NCBI RefSeq assembly: GCF_014596745.1
Contig: NZ_JABTCF010000015.1
Span: forward strand, 1-64,000
DNA: 64,000 bases
Direction of reading: 5' to 3'
Source: Maribacter aquimaris
GTDB lineage: Bacteria > Bacteroidota > Bacteroidia > Flavobacteriales > Flavobacteriaceae
Position 1 is the stretch's first letter; each line of letters starts with the position of its first letter. Shown piece after piece: positions 40,130-48,964 of the stretch. Made by a program: the position numbers and the translations under genes. The notes beneath the pieces are model-generated. The model had not been told where the DNA came from, ran no database searches, and saw only the letters and a list, made by a program, of their open reading frames with translations.

Positions 40130-41413
40130 TTAAATATTTCCGTGCAATAAACTACTACCGATTGCACATTGAAGACACTTATTTTTTGTGCAATAGGCCT
40201 TATAGAGTTGCAATACCGCTTGACTATCAAAAGCCGTTTTCATATCCAGTCCAAGTGAATTGAATTTTTTCAACACCGCATTATCCTCCTTTCTTATGTT
40301 TTCTATTATTCGAAAAATAACAGTAATCGCATCTTTGCCCCTATGGCGCCCGTAACAAAATTTCAATGGGAGGACCGTATTCATAATCAAAAGGTCGATA
40401 AATGGCCTTGTCAACTTCTTCGTACTCTTTTTTGATATTTTCCCAAAAGTAAAATGATCATCCCAATACTGGCTTGCCGAAACCTCAAAAATAGCGTACA
40501 GTTCCTCCAGGTCATGGGCATTCATCAGCTTTTGAAAAAGATTTTCGTGCCTTTCGTACAACTTAGCGACCTGTGAAAGCCTAATGGTAGGGAAATTGGA
40601 TGGGCGAAGTTTAAAAAATTCCGGACTTTGGACGCTTTCTTGGACAAGGCCAAACTTTGTGCTTAAATAAGTATACTCTTCGCTTAAAGCACTCAAATAA
40701 CCATCCATTGTATCTTGTTGATCCAACAATCCCCCCAAACCGAAAAGCACACTCTCTAATTGATGTACCTTACCCCGCAGCTTTCTAACAATTGAAAAAT
40801 CCAAAGCATGGGCAATGCTCAAGAACGATTGTCCGTTTATATTCAATCCGAAATTCTTGAGTAGTAAATTGAACGTTACTTCTTCCCAGTCATTTTTAGA
40901 ATCTTCCAAAAGGGATTGGACCAAAGCGGACTTTTGTTCCAAACGCTCAATATAGAGTCGTTCGAGCCAATTCCCCATTGTAAATCCATCGATGTTGGAA
41001 ATGTCATTTTCACAGTTGATGAATTTTGTCGAACGTTTCTCGAACAAGCGCCGATAGTTGACCAAAATATCTTCGGACACGTACTTCCTCAACTCCAGTG
41101 TAGGGATAATGGTACGATCCTTTCTGTATATTACCATATCATCATGCCAAACAACATGCAAAATAATATTGTCATAATTGGTATCCTCTTCATGATGGTG
41201 CACATACCAGTCCGATGTGTTGATATGCACTTCCACATTGCCTGCCCAAAGTTGTCCACCGATACGTATTTTGGCATTAAAGAAATCGGGACCTGATAGA
41301 TGGTTATGCGAACCCGTGTCCACAATGACCAGAGGTTCCTTTTGGTTCGTAACCAACCCTTGCAATGGTAACTTTTTGTATTTCCAGACAAAATGAAGTA
41401 AATCCTCCCGCAT
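40130..41413 (-). CDS. DUF2851 family protein
   Basis: 427 residues, soluble. The N-terminus 'MREDLLHFVWKYKKLPLQGLVTNQKEPLVIVDTGSHNHLSGPDFFNAKIRIGGQLWAGNVEVH' is the signature of DUF2851. The acidic/His residues (D, H, GPDF, E, H, then 'DNIILHVVWHDD') resemble a restriction-endonuclease-like fold, but this is an inference and no function is known to me. A second cluster of Cys (CTKNKCLQC, near residue 413-421) closes the protein. It is the first gene of the DUF2851-pspC-K+ channel unit. Confidence 0.82.
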   Translation of the reverse strand: MREDLLHFVWKYKKLPLQGLVTNQKEPLVIVDTGSHNHLSGPDFFNAKIRIGGQLWAGNVEVHINTSDWYVHHHEEDTNYDNIILHVVWHDDMVIYRKDRTIIPTLELRKYVSEDILVNYRRLFEKRSTKFINCENDISNIDGFTMGNWLERLYIERLEQKSALVQSLLEDSKNDWEEVTFNLLLKNFGLNINGQSFLSIAHALDFSIVRKLRGKVHQLESVLFGLGGLLDQQDTMDGYLSALSEEYTYLSTKFGLVQESVQSPEFFKLRPSNFPTIRLSQVAKLYERHENLFQKLMNAHDLEELYAIFEVSASQYWDDHFTFGKISKKSTKKLTRPFIDLLIMNTVLPLKFCYGRHRGKDAITVIFRIIENIRKEDNAVLKKFNSLGLDMKTAFDSQAVLQLYKAYCTKNKCLQCAIGSSLLHGNI

Positions 41414-41423
41414 AGCCCTAAAA

Positions 41424-41453
41424 TAAAAAATCCCACAAAAATGCGGGATTTTT
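41424..41453 (-). terminator. Terminator after the rhodanese gene
   Basis: On the minus strand AAATCCCGCA/TGTGGGATTT (one G-U pair) with a UUUU loop is followed by TTTATT. It separates the rhodanese from the DUF2851 gene. Confidence 0.85.
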
Positions 41454-41472
41454 TATCTAATTTTTCGGTGTA

Positions 41473-41784
41473 TTACCGGACTACCTCACCTTCCCAAGAC
41501 ATAATTCCGCCTTGAAGGTTGAATGCCCTTTCAAAACCCATATCCTTCATTATGTTACAGGCCTGTCCGCTCCTTGCACCCGACCTACAATAAACGTAAT
41601 AACTTTTGGACTTATCCAATTTCTCCAATTCCGAAACAAATTGTTGTCCCAAGTAAATATCAATATTACTGGCATCCCGGATAAAGCCCTGTTGAAATTC
41701 AGCCGGTGTCCGAACATCCAAAACAAATGCATTATCATCAGCTTTCAGCTGCTCTTCCCATTCTTTCTGCGATAAATCTGCCAT
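41473..41784 (-). CDS. Rhodanese-like domain protein
   Basis: 103 residues, one rhodanese domain. 'FVLDVRTPAEFQQGFIRDASNID' and the active-site loop YCRSGARSGQA, with Cys near residue 65, show an intact sulfur-accepting Cys. Likely a small cytoplasmic sulfurtransferase. It is a single-gene unit with its own terminator. Confidence 0.92.
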   Translation of the reverse strand: MADLSQKEWEEQLKADDNAFVLDVRTPAEFQQGFIRDASNIDIYLGQQFVSELEKLDKSKSYYVYCRSGARSGQACNIMKDMGFERAFNLQGGIMSWEGEVVR

Positions 41785-41928
41785 TTTCTTAAATTTTAGG
41801 ATGCAAAAATAATGTATTTAAACAAAAAAGAAATAGAAATACGCCTAATACATTGGCCTTACGGATTCATTTCTTCTTTTTAACAGAAATTTATACCCAT
41901 GACACTGTTCCAAACCAACCAAAGCAAT

Positions 41929-41947
41929 TACATTTGTATATACAAAT
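41929..41947 (+). promoter_or_regulatory. MarR operator palindrome overlapping the -7 promoter element
   Basis: ATTTGTATATACAAAT (41932-41947) is a perfect 16-bp palindrome. It overlaps TACATTTG (41929-41936), a perfect -7 element, and ends 11 bp before the MarR start codon. This is the expected place for an autorepressing MarR dimer. Confidence 0.75.
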
Positions 41948-41958
41948 ATTGTAAGTAC

Positions 41959-42411
41959 ATGAATGTAGAGGAGCGTATTAAAACATCGGAGGAAATTCCA
42001 TTGGAGCGAAGGACGATCATTCATATTATGTTGGTCGCAAACAACATAAACGAAAAATTGGCCATTGCCCTTAAACCCTTTGACATTTCTATCCAACAAT
42101 TCAATGTCTTACGGATTTTAAGGGGGCAAAATGGCAAACCCGCCAATCTTAGCACATTGAACAAAAGAATGGTCTCAAAAATGAGCAATACCACCCGATT
42201 GGTCGATAAACTTATTTTGAAAGGATATGTTGAAAGGCACACCTGCCCTTCAAATCGAAGGAAAGTGGAAATTAATATTACATCAAAAGGCCTGGATCGA
42301 CTTTTAAAGATGGATGATGTCGTTTCGAAGACAGAAACCGAAATATTGGATCAATTTTCAGAGTATGAACTGAAACAATTGAACCTTTTATTAAATCAAT
42401 TTAAATTATAA
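41959..42411 (+). CDS. MarR family transcriptional regulator
   Basis: I start at the ATG at 41959 (MNVEERIKTSEEIPLERR, 150 residues). An upstream in-frame ATG at 41899 would put the promoter and palindrome inside the gene. The winged helix-turn-helix region 'ISIQQFNVLRILRGQNGKPANLSTLNKRMVSKMSNTTRLVDKLILKGYVERHTCPSNRRKVEINITSKG' (about 45-112) is typical of MarR. It is followed 26 bp later by a YceI gene, an arrangement often found in Bacteroidota. It probably represses both genes by binding the palindrome at 41932-41947. The inducer is unknown. Confidence 0.9.
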   Translation: MNVEERIKTSEEIPLERRTIIHIMLVANNINEKLAIALKPFDISIQQFNVLRILRGQNGKPANLSTLNKRMVSKMSNTTRLVDKLILKGYVERHTCPSNRRKVEINITSKGLDRLLKMDDVVSKTETEILDQFSEYELKQLNLLLNQFKL

Positions 42412-42437
42412 TTATTAACAATTCAAAACAGCAACAA

Positions 42438-43016
42438 ATGAAAAAGAATGTATTAGCATTGACTTTAGCCGTCGTATTTGGCTTTACAGCATCAGCAATC
42501 GAACCCAAAACAGAGGAAAAGAAAGAGGTGAAAACGGATGAAAGCTCAGTCGCATGGAAAGCCTATAAAGTAACCGGGTCACATAACGGTACGGTTGACT
42601 TAAAAAGTGGCGCATTAGTATTCGACGAAGGCAAACTCATTGGAGGGGATTTCACCGTTGATATGACTTCTTTGATCAGTACCGATTTAGAGGGGGAATA
42701 TAAAGGTAAATTGGAAGGTCATTTGAAATCGGACGATTTCTTTGGCGTCGAAAAACACTCCACATCAACATTGGTATTCACGAAGGTAGTGCCAAATGGT
42801 AAAAATTCCTATGACGTAACCGGGGATTTAACCATAAAAGGAATTACCAAGCCCGTTACCTTCGACGTATCCATATATGGTAGCAAAGCCACTGCCACGA
42901 TGAAAATTGACAGGGCTGAATACGACGTACGTTACGGTTCCGGCAGCTTTTTCGATAATCTAGGGGATAAAACAATTTACGATGAATTTGATCTTGTTGT
43001 AGATTTGGTATTTTAA
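42438..43016 (+). CDS. YceI family periplasmic lipid-binding-like protein
   Basis: 192 residues. A signal peptide (MKKNVLALTLAVVFGFTASAIE) precedes a YceI domain: 'SSVAWKAYKVTGSHNGTVDLKSGALVF', 'GHLKSDDFFGVEKHSTSTLVFTKV' and 'VTGDLTIKGITKPVTFDVSIYG'. The fold is a lipocalin-like barrel that binds isoprenoid or amide lipids in known members. Co-transcribed with the MarR regulator and ended by the hairpin at 43038-43076. Confidence 0.93.
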   Translation: MKKNVLALTLAVVFGFTASAIEPKTEEKKEVKTDESSVAWKAYKVTGSHNGTVDLKSGALVFDEGKLIGGDFTVDMTSLISTDLEGEYKGKLEGHLKSDDFFGVEKHSTSTLVFTKVVPNGKNSYDVTGDLTIKGITKPVTFDVSIYGSKATATMKIDRAEYDVRYGSGSFFDNLGDKTIYDEFDLVVDLVF

Positions 43017-43037
43017 TAAACTTGACCTCACAAGTGG

Positions 43038-43076
43038 AACTCCGGCTGTTTTTTATAACATCCGGAGTTTTTTTTA
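43038..43076 (+). terminator. Terminator after yceI
   Basis: The stem AACTCCGG/CCGGAGTT (43038-43045 with 43062-43069) is followed by a run of T. It lies 22 bp after the yceI stop codon and just before the trp promoter. Confidence 0.85.
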
Positions 43077-43087
43077 CAAAAAACGTA

Positions 43088-43118
43088 TTTGATGTTTAAA
43101 AAATCATTTCTATCTTTG
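43088..43118 (+). promoter_or_regulatory. trp operon promoter
   Basis: TTTG (43088-43091), exactly 19 nt, then TATCTTTG (43111-43118): a perfect match to the Bacteroidota promoter TTTG-N19-TAnnTTTG. The start site should be at about 43122-43125, practically at the leader-peptide ATG (43124). Confidence 0.88.
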
Positions 43119-43123
43119 ATGCA

Positions 43124-43180
43124 ATGAAAAATAACATAACAAATACTTGGTGGTGGAGTAACTTACGGAAAACGTCGTGA
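43124..43180 (+). CDS. trpL: Trp operon leader peptide
   Basis: An 18-codon frame, MKNNITNTWWWSNLRKTS, with three consecutive Trp codons (43148-43156) and a TGA at 43178-43180. It lies between a perfect promoter and a terminator hairpin in front of trpE. This is the classic design of ribosome-mediated attenuation: ribosome stalling at the Trp codons reports lack of charged tRNA-Trp. The start codon lies within a few nt of the predicted transcription start, so the mRNA may be leaderless. Confidence 0.9.
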   Translation: MKNNITNTWWWSNLRKTS

Positions 43181-43240
43181 GCGAAGCATCATTGTAGTAA
43201 AACTATATATAAGGCTTGTCTATCACGACAAGCCTTTTTT
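43174..43240 (+). promoter_or_regulatory. Trp attenuator (antiterminator strand and terminator hairpin)
   Basis: The terminator stem is AAGGCTTGTC/GACAAGCCTT (43211-43220 with 43227-43236) with a 6-nt loop and a T-run. GTCGTGA (43174-43180), which overlaps the leader stop codon, is complementary to TCACGAC (43223-43229), which spans the loop and the start of the 3' arm. A ribosome stalled at the Trp codons leaves GTCGTGA free to form the antiterminator. One at the stop codon covers it and allows termination. Confidence 0.85.
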
Positions 43241-43257
43241 AATTCTATAAACTGATC

Positions 43258-44655
43258 ATGGACTACCAATTTAAATCACATCATAAAAAAATCCTAGCAG
43301 ATACCATTACACCTGTCAGTGTTTATTTAAAGATACGGGACCGATTTCCAAACAGTATTCTTTTGGAGAGTAGTGACTATCATGCCAACCACAACAGTTT
43401 TTCCTATATCTGTTGCAACCCCATTGCATCGATCAAAATTGAGAATGAAACCATTGTGGAGCAATTTCCCGATGGCAAAATAACGACGAAGCATATCGAC
43501 CCTGAAACCGATGTGGCACAGACCATACATGATTTCAGTCTAAAATTCCAAGCCGATGAAAATTCGTTCAAGTTCATAAACAATGGTTTGTTTGGCTATA
43601 TGGCCTATGATGCGATACGGTATTTTGAGGACATCAACATCAGCAAAAAAGAAGATGCACTGAATATCCCAGACATCTATTATGCTGTTTATCAAAACAT
43701 CATTGCTATCAACCATTTTAAGAATGAGGCGTACATCTTTGCCCATTGCTATGAAAAGGACAGTAATATTGCGGAAATTGAACAAATCCTAAACGTCAAG
43801 AACTTTGCTTCCTATAACTTCAACAAAGAAGGGGAACCTACTTCAAACCTTAAGGATGAAGAATATAAAGCGCTTGTTGACCTGGCTAAAAAACACTGCC
43901 AAAGGGGTGATGTCTTCCAACTGGTGCTGTCTCGAAGATTTTCACAAGGATTCAAAGGCGATGAATTCAATGTCTATAGGGCCCTTCGTTCTGTAAACCC
44001 TTCCCCTTATCTGTTTTATTTTGATTATGGTGATTTCAAGATATTCGGAAGTTCCCCAGAGGCCCAATTGATCGTAAATGAAGGCAAGGCCGAAATACAT
44101 CCCATAGCCGGCACCTTCAAAAGAACCGGTAATGATGAGAAAGATGCCGCATTGGCTAAAGAGTTGACCACTGATGACAAGGAAAACAGTGAACATGTGA
44201 TGTTGGTCGATTTGGCCAGAAACGATTTAAGTCGAAACGGGAATATGGTACGTGTGGACAATTACAGGGAAGTGCAGTTCTTCTCCCATGTAATCCATTT
44301 AGTGTCCAAAGTAACCGGACAGAAGAAAAAGGATATTACCACCATGAAGGTCGTGGCAGATACCTTTCCGGCAGGGACATTAAGTGGTGCCCCAAAACAT
44401 ATGGCCATGCAACTCATAGAAAAATATGAAAGAACGAATAGGTCCTACTATGGAGGTGCCATTGGTTTTATGGATTTTAAAGGAAACTTTAACCACGCCA
44501 TTATGATCCGTACTTTCTTAAGTAAAAACCACCAGTTACATTACCAGGCAGGCGCAGGATTGGTAGCCGCCTCGAATCCCGAAAACGAATTACAGGAAAC
44601 ATATAACAAATTGGGAGCATTGACCAAGGCCTTGGAAATTGCGGAAACCATCTAA
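43258..44655 (+). CDS. trpE: Anthranilate synthase component I
   Basis: 465 residues. With TrpG it converts chorismate and glutamine to anthranilate. The N-terminal LLESSDYH (about 35-42) is the Trp feedback-binding motif. The chorismate-binding core has 'GDVFQLVLSRRF', 'HPIAGTFKRTG', 'ENSEHVMLVDLARND', 'FPAGTLSGAPKHMAMQLIEKYE' and 'YYGGAIGFMDFKGNFNHAIMIRTF'. It is the first structural gene after the attenuator. Confidence 0.97.
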   Translation: MDYQFKSHHKKILADTITPVSVYLKIRDRFPNSILLESSDYHANHNSFSYICCNPIASIKIENETIVEQFPDGKITTKHIDPETDVAQTIHDFSLKFQADENSFKFINNGLFGYMAYDAIRYFEDINISKKEDALNIPDIYYAVYQNIIAINHFKNEAYIFAHCYEKDSNIAEIEQILNVKNFASYNFNKEGEPTSNLKDEEYKALVDLAKKHCQRGDVFQLVLSRRFSQGFKGDEFNVYRALRSVNPSPYLFYFDYGDFKIFGSSPEAQLIVNEGKAEIHPIAGTFKRTGNDEKDAALAKELTTDDKENSEHVMLVDLARNDLSRNGNMVRVDNYREVQFFSHVIHLVSKVTGQKKKDITTMKVVADTFPAGTLSGAPKHMAMQLIEKYERTNRSYYGGAIGFMDFKGNFNHAIMIRTFLSKNHQLHYQAGAGLVAASNPENELQETYNKLGALTKALEIAETI

Positions 44656-44677
44656 TATTTCCAAAATCAAGATGATT

Positions 44678-45247
44678 ATGAAAAAAATATTGGTAATTGA
44701 CAACTATGACAGCTTCACCTATAATCTAGTCCATTATCTAGAGGACCTGGATTGTGAAGTCATTGTAAAAAGAAACGACCAACTCACTTTGGAGGAGGTT
44801 GATGCCTTCGATAAGATCGTTTTATCCCCAGGTCCGGGCATCCCGGATGAAGCAGGTTTACTCAAAGCGATAATCGCCAAATACGCCCCGACCAAGAGTA
44901 TCTTTGGTGTTTGCCTTGGGCAACAGGCCATAGCCGAAGTTTTTGGTGGCTCCCTGATAAACCTCGACGAGGTATACCACGGTATAGCCACAAAGATAAA
45001 GGTGGTAAAGGATGATCTTTTATTTAAAGGACTACCAAAGGAAATTGAAGTAGGCCGCTATCATTCCTGGGTGGTAGCCCCGGATATCCCTGAAGTTTTG
45101 GAAGTCACTTCGGTTGATGAAAACGGACAAATAATGTCGATACGACACAAGATATACGACGTGTCTGCCGTACAATTCCACCCAGAATCCGTATTGACAC
45201 CAAAAGGAAAGATCATTTTACAAAACTGGTTAACCGAAAAAGCCTAA
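44678..45247 (+). CDS. trpG: Anthranilate synthase component II (glutamine amidotransferase)
   Basis: I start at ATG 44678 (MKKILVIDNYDSFTYNLVHYLE), the family's usual N-terminus; an in-frame ATG at 44639 would overlap trpE. 189 residues. The class I amidotransferase triad is Cys79 (GVCLGQQ), His168 and Glu170 (FHPES). The oxyanion-hole region is 'LSPGPGIPDEAG'. It supplies ammonia to TrpE. Confidence 0.95.
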   Translation: MKKILVIDNYDSFTYNLVHYLEDLDCEVIVKRNDQLTLEEVDAFDKIVLSPGPGIPDEAGLLKAIIAKYAPTKSIFGVCLGQQAIAEVFGGSLINLDEVYHGIATKIKVVKDDLLFKGLPKEIEVGRYHSWVVAPDIPEVLEVTSVDENGQIMSIRHKIYDVSAVQFHPESVLTPKGKIILQNWLTEKA

Positions 45248-45276
45248 AATAGCTACTGGAAAAAAATTCAGCATAT

Positions 45277-46269
45277 ATGAAAGATATTTTAAATAGACTG
45301 ATCAATCACGACATCCTCGCCAAGGAGGATGCCAAAACAGTTTTGGTCAATATTGCCAAAGGAGAATACAATACAAGTCAGATCGCTGCTTTTTTAACGG
45401 TGTATATGATGCGCAGTATAACCATCGAGGAACTGGAAGGTTTTCGTAATGCGCTCTTGGACCTATGCCTGGCCATTGACCTATCCGAATACAACCCAAT
45501 TGATTTATGTGGTACGGGTGGGGACGGCAAGGATACTTTCAATATCTCAACATTGGCCTCCTTCGTCACAGCAGGTGCCGGCGTTCATGTGACCAAACAT
45601 GGCAACTATGGGGTCTCTTCAAAATGTGGTAGTAGTAATGTCATGGAATTCCTAGGGATAAAATTCAGTAATGATGCCGATTTCCTGAAAAAATCAATCG
45701 ATGAGGCAGGAATCTGCGTATTACATGCCCCATTGTTTCACCCTGCCATGAAAAACGTGGCCCCAATCCGTAGGGAATTGGCCGTAAAAACCTTTTTCAA
45801 TATGCTAGGCCCCATGGTGAACCCCGCTTTCCCGAAGAACCAAATGGTCGGAGTCTTTAATTTGGAGCTGGCCCGAATGTATGGCTATCTCTACCAGAAT
45901 ACCGATAAAAACTTTACGGTTCTACACGCTTTGGATGGTTATGATGAAATTTCGTTGACCGGAGCGACAAAAACAATTTCCAACAGATCTGAAGGGATGT
46001 TGGAACCTTCCGATTTTGGGGTCAAAGCCGTAAAACAAGAACAGATTGTAGGCGGGGATTCCATTGAGCAGTCGGCGAAAATATTTATCGACATCCTAGA
46101 AGGCAAAGGAACAGAGGCACAGAACAATGTAGTCTGTGCAAATGCTGGAATCGCCATAGCCACTGTGAATGGGGTTAGCCCCAAGGAAGGTTTTGAAAAC
46201 GCCATGGAATCGCTATTATCGGGTAAAGGATTGAAGGCCTTGAAAAAACTGCAAGCATTAAGCGTCTAA
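45277..46269 (+). CDS. trpD: Anthranilate phosphoribosyltransferase
   Basis: 330 residues. It transfers phosphoribose from PRPP to anthranilate. The PRPP-binding loop is GTGGDGKDTFNISTLASF (about 74-91), followed by 'KHGNYGVSSKCGSSNVMEFLG' and 'FFNMLGPMVNPA'. It is not fused to TrpG. Spacing to trpG is 29 bp. Confidence 0.96.
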   Translation: MKDILNRLINHDILAKEDAKTVLVNIAKGEYNTSQIAAFLTVYMMRSITIEELEGFRNALLDLCLAIDLSEYNPIDLCGTGGDGKDTFNISTLASFVTAGAGVHVTKHGNYGVSSKCGSSNVMEFLGIKFSNDADFLKKSIDEAGICVLHAPLFHPAMKNVAPIRRELAVKTFFNMLGPMVNPAFPKNQMVGVFNLELARMYGYLYQNTDKNFTVLHALDGYDEISLTGATKTISNRSEGMLEPSDFGVKAVKQEQIVGGDSIEQSAKIFIDILEGKGTEAQNNVVCANAGIAIATVNGVSPKEGFENAMESLLSGKGLKALKKLQALSV

Positions 46270-46280
46270 TCGATACGAAA

Positions 46281-47063
46281 ATGAACATTCTTGATAAAAT
46301 TGTTAAAGACAAACGGATTGAGGTAAATCTGCGTAAAGGGTTGATTCCCTTATCCCAACTGGAGGCCTCTGTCCTTTTTGATCGCGATTCCGCTTCTTTG
46401 GCCCATGCGCTTCGCAATAGTACAACAGGGATCATTGCGGAACACAAGCGGCGTTCGCCTTCCAAATCGGTTATAAATCAGGATTTGAATGTCCAGGATG
46501 TTGCAAAAGGCTATGAACAAGCAGGTGTTTGCGGCATGTCCGTATTGACTGACGGTAAATATTTTGGAGGATCTTTGGATGATTTGCTACTGGCTAGGGC
46601 GGCTGTAAAAATGCCGTTGTTACGGAAAGAATTCATTATTGACACCTATCAAATAATCGAAGCAAAGGCCTATGGTGCCGATGTCATATTATTGATTGCG
46701 GCCATATTATCCAAAGCCGAAATAAAAACGTTCTCCGAATTGGCCAAAAGTTTGGGATTGGATGTCTTGTTGGAAGTACACAATGAGGAGGAACTACACA
46801 AATCCATCATGCCCAGTTTGGATATGTTGGGAGTAAACAATCGTAACCTAAAAACGTTCGACGTCAGTTTGGAAACCAGTAAAGAACTATCTGAAATCAT
46901 TCCTGATGATTTTGTAAAAGTCTCGGAAAGTGGTATTAGCAGTATTGAAGCCATCAAGGAACTAAGACCGTATGGGTATCAAGGTTTCCTCATTGGTGAG
47001 AATTTTATGAAAACCGGGAATCCCGGCACAAGTGCAACCGAATTCATCAATACCCTTAATTAA
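46281..47063 (+). CDS. trpC: Indole-3-glycerol phosphate synthase
   Basis: 260 residues, a TIM barrel. 'IIAEHKRRSPSKS' holds the catalytic Glu-Lys pair, with 'LLRKEFIIDTYQI', 'LGVNNRNLKTFDV' and 'VSESGISSIEAI' in order. It cyclises CdRP to indole-3-glycerol phosphate. It starts 11 bp after trpD. Confidence 0.96.
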   Translation: MNILDKIVKDKRIEVNLRKGLIPLSQLEASVLFDRDSASLAHALRNSTTGIIAEHKRRSPSKSVINQDLNVQDVAKGYEQAGVCGMSVLTDGKYFGGSLDDLLLARAAVKMPLLRKEFIIDTYQIIEAKAYGADVILLIAAILSKAEIKTFSELAKSLGLDVLLEVHNEEELHKSIMPSLDMLGVNNRNLKTFDVSLETSKELSEIIPDDFVKVSESGISSIEAIKELRPYGYQGFLIGENFMKTGNPGTSATEFINTLN

Positions 47064-47072
47064 ATACAAACA

Positions 47073-47735
47073 ATGAGCCAGTACCACAAAAACACGAATA
47101 CTTCCAAAAGGGATCCCCTTAGGATAAAAGTCTGTGGTATGAACCTGAACACCGCCGAAGTTGGGGCTTTACATCCAGATTATTTGGGATTTATTTTCTG
47201 GGAACCCTCAAAAAGGAATTTCAATGGAAAACCAGCGGTACTACCCCATAGTATAAAAAAAGTCGGTGTTTTTGTTGATGCCTATATCGAGGAGATCATC
47301 GAAATGGTCAATACCCATCAACTTTTGGCTGTTCAATTACATGGTAAGGAAACCCCTGAATTCTGTCGTATGCTAAAAAATGAATTAAAAGGGGTCGATA
47401 TCATCAAAGTGTTTTCTATTAAAGAAACATTTGATTTTAAAGTGCTTGAGCCTTTCGAATCGGTATGTGATTATTTCCTTTTCGACACCAAAGGTAAATT
47501 ACCCGGTGGGAACGGCTATAAGTTCAATTGGCGTATTTTAAGGAATTATCCATCAAAAAAACCCTATTTCCTGAGTGGCGGAATTGGTTTGGGGGATTTG
47601 GAATCGATCAAGGAATTTATAAAGCAACCCGAATCAATCCTTTGCCACGCCATTGATGTAAACAGCAAATTTGAAATTAAACCGGGCCTCAAGGACATCG
47701 GTAAATTAAAAGAATTTATAAAGAAATTAAAATGA
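47073..47735 (+). CDS. trpF: Phosphoribosylanthranilate isomerase
   Basis: 220 residues. '[16 protein letters not shown]' carries the catalytic Cys and '[18 protein letters not shown]' the catalytic Asp. '[16 protein letters not shown]' is the phosphate-binding end of the barrel. There is an N-terminal extension of about 16 polar residues. The last 4 bases overlap the start of trpB (ATGA), so the two are translationally coupled. Confidence 0.95.
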   Translation: MSQYHKNTNTSKRDPLRIKVCGMNLNTAEVGALHPDYLGFIFWEPSKRNFNGKPAVLPHSIKKVGVFVDAYIEEIIEMVNTHQLLAVQLHGKETPEFCRMLKNELKGVDIIKVFSIKETFDFKVLEPFESVCDYFLFDTKGKLPGGNGYKFNWRILRNYPSKKPYFLSGGIGLGDLESIKEFIKQPESILCHAIDVNSKFEIKPGLKDIGKLKEFIKKLK

Positions 47736-48913
47736 GTTATAACGCAGACGAAAAAGGCTACTATGGCGAGTTTGGAGGGGCATTTATACCCGAAATGCTA
47801 TATCCCAATACAGAGGAATTACGCCATAATTACATACGGATCATGGATGAACCTTCGTTCAAAAAGGAATTCGACCAGTTATTAAAGGATTATGTTGGGC
47901 GACCTACCCCATTATATCACGCTAAAAGACTTTCGAAAAAATACAATACGAAGATATACCTTAAAAGGGAGGATCTGTGCCATACGGGTGCCCATAAGAT
48001 AAACAACACCATTGGGCAGATACTCATGGCCAAAAAGTTGGGCAAAAACAGGATCATTGCCGAAACTGGTGCCGGCCAACATGGTGTTGCCACTGCCACG
48101 GTTTGTGCTTTAATGGGAATACAATGTGTGGTGTATATGGGTGAGGTCGATATTGCACGACAAGCGCCGAATGTCGCCCGTATGAAAATGTTAGGTGCCG
48201 AAGTGCGCCCAGCACTATCAGGAAGCAGAACATTAAAGGATGCCACCAATGAGGCTATCCGCGATTGGATCAATAATCCGGTAGATACCCATTACATCAT
48301 TGGCTCTGTGGTTGGACCACACCCCTACCCGGATATGGTCGCTAGGTTTCAATCCGTGATTTCCGAAGAGATAAAAGCACAGTTAAAAGAAAAAGAAGGT
48401 ACAGAAAACCCCGATTATGTAGTGGCTTGCGTTGGTGGCGGCAGTAATGCGGCAGGTGCCTTCTATCATTATTTGGATAATCCCGATGTTGGGGTCATCG
48501 CAGTGGAAGCGGCAGGAAAAGGCATTAACTCCGGTGAAAGTGCCGCTACTTCCGTCTTGGGGAAGGTCGGTATCATTCATGGCAGTAAGACTTTGTTGAT
48601 GCAAACCACAGACGGACAAATAACAGAACCCTATTCCATATCAGCGGGACTCGATTATCCCGGTGTGGGTCCTATGCATGCCCATTTATACCGGTCTGGC
48701 CGCGGTGAGTTTGTTTCAATTACCGATGACGATGCCATGAAGGCTGGATTATTGTTATCGAAGTTGGAAGGTATTATCCCGGCCATCGAAAGTTCGCATG
48801 CCTTGGCCTTATTAGAACAAAAAACATTTAAACCGGACGATATTGTGGTCATAAACCTATCAGGTCGTGGAGATAAGGACCTCGATACGTATATCAACTA
48901 CTTTAAGCTTTAG
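47732..48913 (+). CDS. trpB: Tryptophan synthase beta chain
   Basis: 393 residues. PLP-dependent condensation of indole and serine. The PLP Lys is Lys89 in HTGAHKINN. The phosphate-binding loop is '[14 protein letters not shown]'. The N-terminal '[12 protein letters not shown]' and the C-terminal '[13 protein letters not shown]' are standard. It is the TrpB1 type, co-encoded with trpA. Confidence 0.97.
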   Translation: MSYNADEKGYYGEFGGAFIPEMLYPNTEELRHNYIRIMDEPSFKKEFDQLLKDYVGRPTPLYHAKRLSKKYNTKIYLKREDLCHTGAHKINNTIGQILMAKKLGKNRIIAETGAGQHGVATATVCALMGIQCVVYMGEVDIARQAPNVARMKMLGAEVRPALSGSRTLKDATNEAIRDWINNPVDTHYIIGSVVGPHPYPDMVARFQSVISEEIKAQLKEKEGTENPDYVVACVGGGSNAAGAFYHYLDNPDVGVIAVEAAGKGINSGESAATSVLGKVGIIHGSKTLLMQTTDGQITEPYSISAGLDYPGVGPMHAHLYRSGRGEFVSITDDDAMKAGLLLSKLEGIIPAIESSHALALLEQKTFKPDDIVVINLSGRGDKDLDTYINYFKL

Positions 48914-48964
48914 TCCCTTTTTTTGACGTTCCTACCCAAGTGGGAATGAAAAAACACACATAAG

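Noticed and set aside
41899-41958. Upstream ATG at 41899 as the MarR start
   Set aside because: It would add 20 residues (MTLFQTNQSNYICIYKYCKY) unlike the family and would place the promoter and palindrome inside the gene.
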